From NCBI GenBank assembly GCA_950295325.1, contig OX485807.1:20679666-20743665 (forward strand): a stretch of 64,000 nt of DNA. The letters are read 5' to 3'. The position numbers and the translations under genes are program-made. Below the pieces are notes generated by a model that saw only the letters and a program-made list of their open reading frames with translations, ran no database searches and was not told the DNA's origin. Origin of the DNA: Polytrichum commune (taxonomy: Eukaryota > Streptophyta > Polytrichopsida > Polytrichales > Polytrichaceae). Below, piece by piece: positions 61,960 to 64,000 of this stretch; position 1 is the first letter of the stretch, and each line of letters opens with the position of its first letter.

Positions 61960-62175
61960 GTGATTCTAAATCCAGCCGGTTGGTTGGTTACATGTATGTT
62001 GACGACATCTTCCGGTTTTGCTTCTTTCATTCATGTGAGGTATATTCTTGTGTAGATTCCTCTAAAGTGATCGGTAATTCATTCTCCCAAAGTCTCCAAC
62101 TTCAACCGGTGGTTTCTCAAACTCAACCGCTTCGTTGTCTGTAACTAACCACCGGTTCTTCCCGGACATAGGTCA
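61960..62175. repeat. Half copy of the foldback element at 52.7 kb
   Basis: Matches its right half in order: GGTTACATGT, ATCTTCCGGTTT, GAGGTATATTC, AGATTCCTCTAAA, CTTCAACCGG.GGTTT and CTGTAACT. Confidence 0.72.
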
Positions 62176-62463
62176 CTGCTACGACGAAGGTAGAAATACC
62201 ATAACCCGTTAACCACCCTCCAGCCGTGCACTAGACCGCTGTCGTAATGGTGAAGTGCCATTTCTAAAGCGGATCATGGCTCGGCGGCAACTCCAACGCG
62301 TGTACACTTCGTGTAGCCGATGGGAGTCAAGTGTTAATGTACTCACGAGGTAACCGACTTAGGCGATGCTCTGTGTGGAAACGCCGATTACCGTGTTCAG
62401 TGTAGGGAGAATCTAGTGACCAAGTAGAGGATTGGACAACTTTCCACTTTGAAAAAATGTAGC

Positions 62464-62505
<42 letters not shown>

Positions 62506-62996
62506 GTATAAGGCAGGAAAACATGGGAACAACTTGCATTTCCTTCCTTCACGAATCCTCCTCGTCCATCTTGGGAAATTACCTCGTGATCGTCAGACCA
62601 GATGTTCGGTGCAATAAAATCACCTTATGTTCACGGGCTATGGTGTTTCTACCTTACCACGACTACGACAACGATGATGCATAGGCTGACAAAATGGGGG
62701 CAGGAGGCGTGTCAGTCATGGAAGCGAGCAGGGCAGCTCCATACTTCACTCAACCACTGGGCTTGCTGCAGGATGATTCGCTTCAGTTGTGGTGGAGTCG
62801 GCCACCCTCTTTGCTGCTGCTGCTGCTGCTCCTGCTGCTGCTGCTCCTGCTGCTTCATAATAATAATAACAACAATAATACTACTAATAATAAATAAACA
62901 GCAGCATAGCCACTCATCTAGAGTTGGACTCGGACTCGACTCTCTGCCCTAACTCACCGCCCTGCAAGTTCGCTTGCTTGCTCGCTAGCTGCCACC
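62176..62996. other. Gene-free stretch with simple repeats
   Basis: Contains a run of about 40 T residues (62465-62504), a (CTG)n/(CCTG)n tract at about 62813-62853 and an ATA/ACA triplet tract to about 62895. No gene supported. Confidence 0.6.
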
Positions 62997-63155
62997 ATGA
63001 AGAGCAAGCTTGCAGCAGCAGCAGGAGCAGGAGCAGGAGGCGGGGCACCTCCGCTTTGCTTGCTTTTCGGGAAGGGGTTCCGAAAGGACCGCTGTTGTCC
63101 AGCTTCGTCAATCGACCGGTGTGGTTATGTATGTTATGGTGACCTATCTATGGTG
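62997..63155 (+). CDS. Possible short gene or first exon
   Basis: An ATG in a strong context (GCCACCATGA) opens a 52-codon frame with an Ala/Gly-rich start (MKSKLAAAAGAGAGGGAP) after a GC-balanced leader containing CTTGCTTGCTCGCT. It ends at TAG. The Ala/Gly part reflects a GCAGCAGGAGCAGG repeat. There is no domain and no second exon that I can connect. It could be the first exon of a gene, a microprotein, or chance. Confidence 0.22.
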
Positions 63156-63464
63156 TAGCTCCACGACACGGGTCATGGTGTTTGGTGTCACATGCGTAAT
63201 AGGGCGATGTACCCTAGTTTGCGGGGTGTGTTTAGTGACACTAAGGGTTGGTTTCCATCATGGACCATGGAGTTGGGTCATGGAAGATGGCCTTTTTGTC
63301 ATGGTCTGATTTCCGTGCTCCGATTTTTTAAGAAATCAATTTACGAAGCCTTTGGGCTCCTCACTGGGTGTGAACCGAATGTGGATTGATAGCGCATCCA
63401 CACTTACTGGTGCGGGCTACCAGTGAACGGTTCCTATCATCGTTGGTTACATATAAGTGTTGGG

Positions 63465-63655
63465 CACATGGGGGAGGAGGCCCGCCAGCCTCCGCCTGGC
63501 GACAGCCAGGTGGCCCCCCGCGGTTGGCCGGTGGGGGGGGCGGTCAAGCTCGTGGGCCCTGGCTGAGCCGCCAGGCTGGGCGGCCCCGCACACACCTTCC
63601 GCCTCCCACCGGTCCGCCACCCAGCCCCCCGCCAAGAAATTTCCTAGGCTGCGGG
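63465..63655. other. GC-rich block near the right edge
   Basis: About 190 bp of very GC-rich sequence with many GGCC, CCCCGC and GCCACC blocks, sharply different from the surroundings. It resembles the GC-rich ends of the Harbinger element at 7623 and 13299 in composition. About 150 bp later an ATG (63809) opens a short acidic-then-hydrophobic frame that stops at 63886. It may be the left end of another element cut by the window edge. Confidence 0.35.
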
Positions 63656-64000
63656 GTAAGTTTTTTTTTCACCAAAAATTAGTTCAAAAAAACCCAGCTA
63701 AGGACGGTTACCTTTTGGTTCTCCCAAAGCATAAATGGGTTGAAAGAGGCCCAGCTCCTCACTCACATTGCATTCCTTCCTAATTGCATTCCATTGCTTT
63801 GAACTAATATGGCGACGAGTGAGGAGGAGATCGTTTTGGTGTTTTTCGCGTTTATGGTGGTTTTTTTGACGTTTTCCGCTTCGTAGAGCGCGTGCTAGGC
63901 CATCATTAGATTTGTTGGAATGTAGTATTGGGGCTAGGTATTTTCCCGTAGTCGTCGTATATTCTTGGATGCGCCGTTTTCCGCAACGTTTGTGGTGGAT

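Overview
This window looks like nuclear DNA of a streptophyte, most likely a land plant. The evidence is four spliced genes of plant type with GT-AG (and some GC-AG) introns, long AT-rich gene-free tracts, and a dense load of PIF/Harbinger-type elements and their miniature derivatives (MITEs). I cannot name the species. Nothing here looks bacterial, organellar or viral.

Layout. 0.1-0.8 kb: a low-complexity acidic reading frame on the minus strand. About 2.3-7.6 kb and again 13.3-14.1 kb: a decayed LINE-type retrotransposon on the minus strand, recognised by reverse-transcriptase blocks. It is split by a 5,677-bp PIF/Harbinger DNA transposon (7623-13299) that has matching terminal inverted repeats, a TGA target-site duplication, a broken DDE transposase and a broken Myb/SANT-like partner gene. 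The transposase is itself cut by a further insertion. 14.1-14.8 kb: a MITE. 16.6-21.2 kb: a complete DEAD-box RNA helicase gene (DDX3/Ded1 type, minus strand), rebuilt here from 6 coding exons plus a likely untranslated first exon. 21.3-31.3 kb: gene-free, with MITE copies. 31.7-35.1 kb: a monofunctional FAD synthetase gene (plus strand). 36.1-41.2 kb: a 9-exon EamA/DMT (SLC35G-like) membrane transporter (minus strand), convergent with the FAD synthetase. 43.9-44.5 kb: a Harbinger-type MITE. 44.7-46.2 kb: a two-exon gene for an unrecognised 156-residue protein with two C-terminal membrane segments. 46.3-64.0 kb: no convincing gene, but several MITE families (including one nested in another), a minisatellite near 58.6 kb and a GC-rich block at the right edge.

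The four intact genes do not form a pathway. They are separate housekeeping-type genes: translation/RNA remodelling, flavin cofactor synthesis, a transporter and a small membrane protein. A recurring local theme is direct tandem duplication of 180-370 bp inside introns or leaders of all four genes, in one case duplicating a splice donor. Coding exons were joined by hand by matching splice sites, reading phase and family motifs; no transcript data were available.
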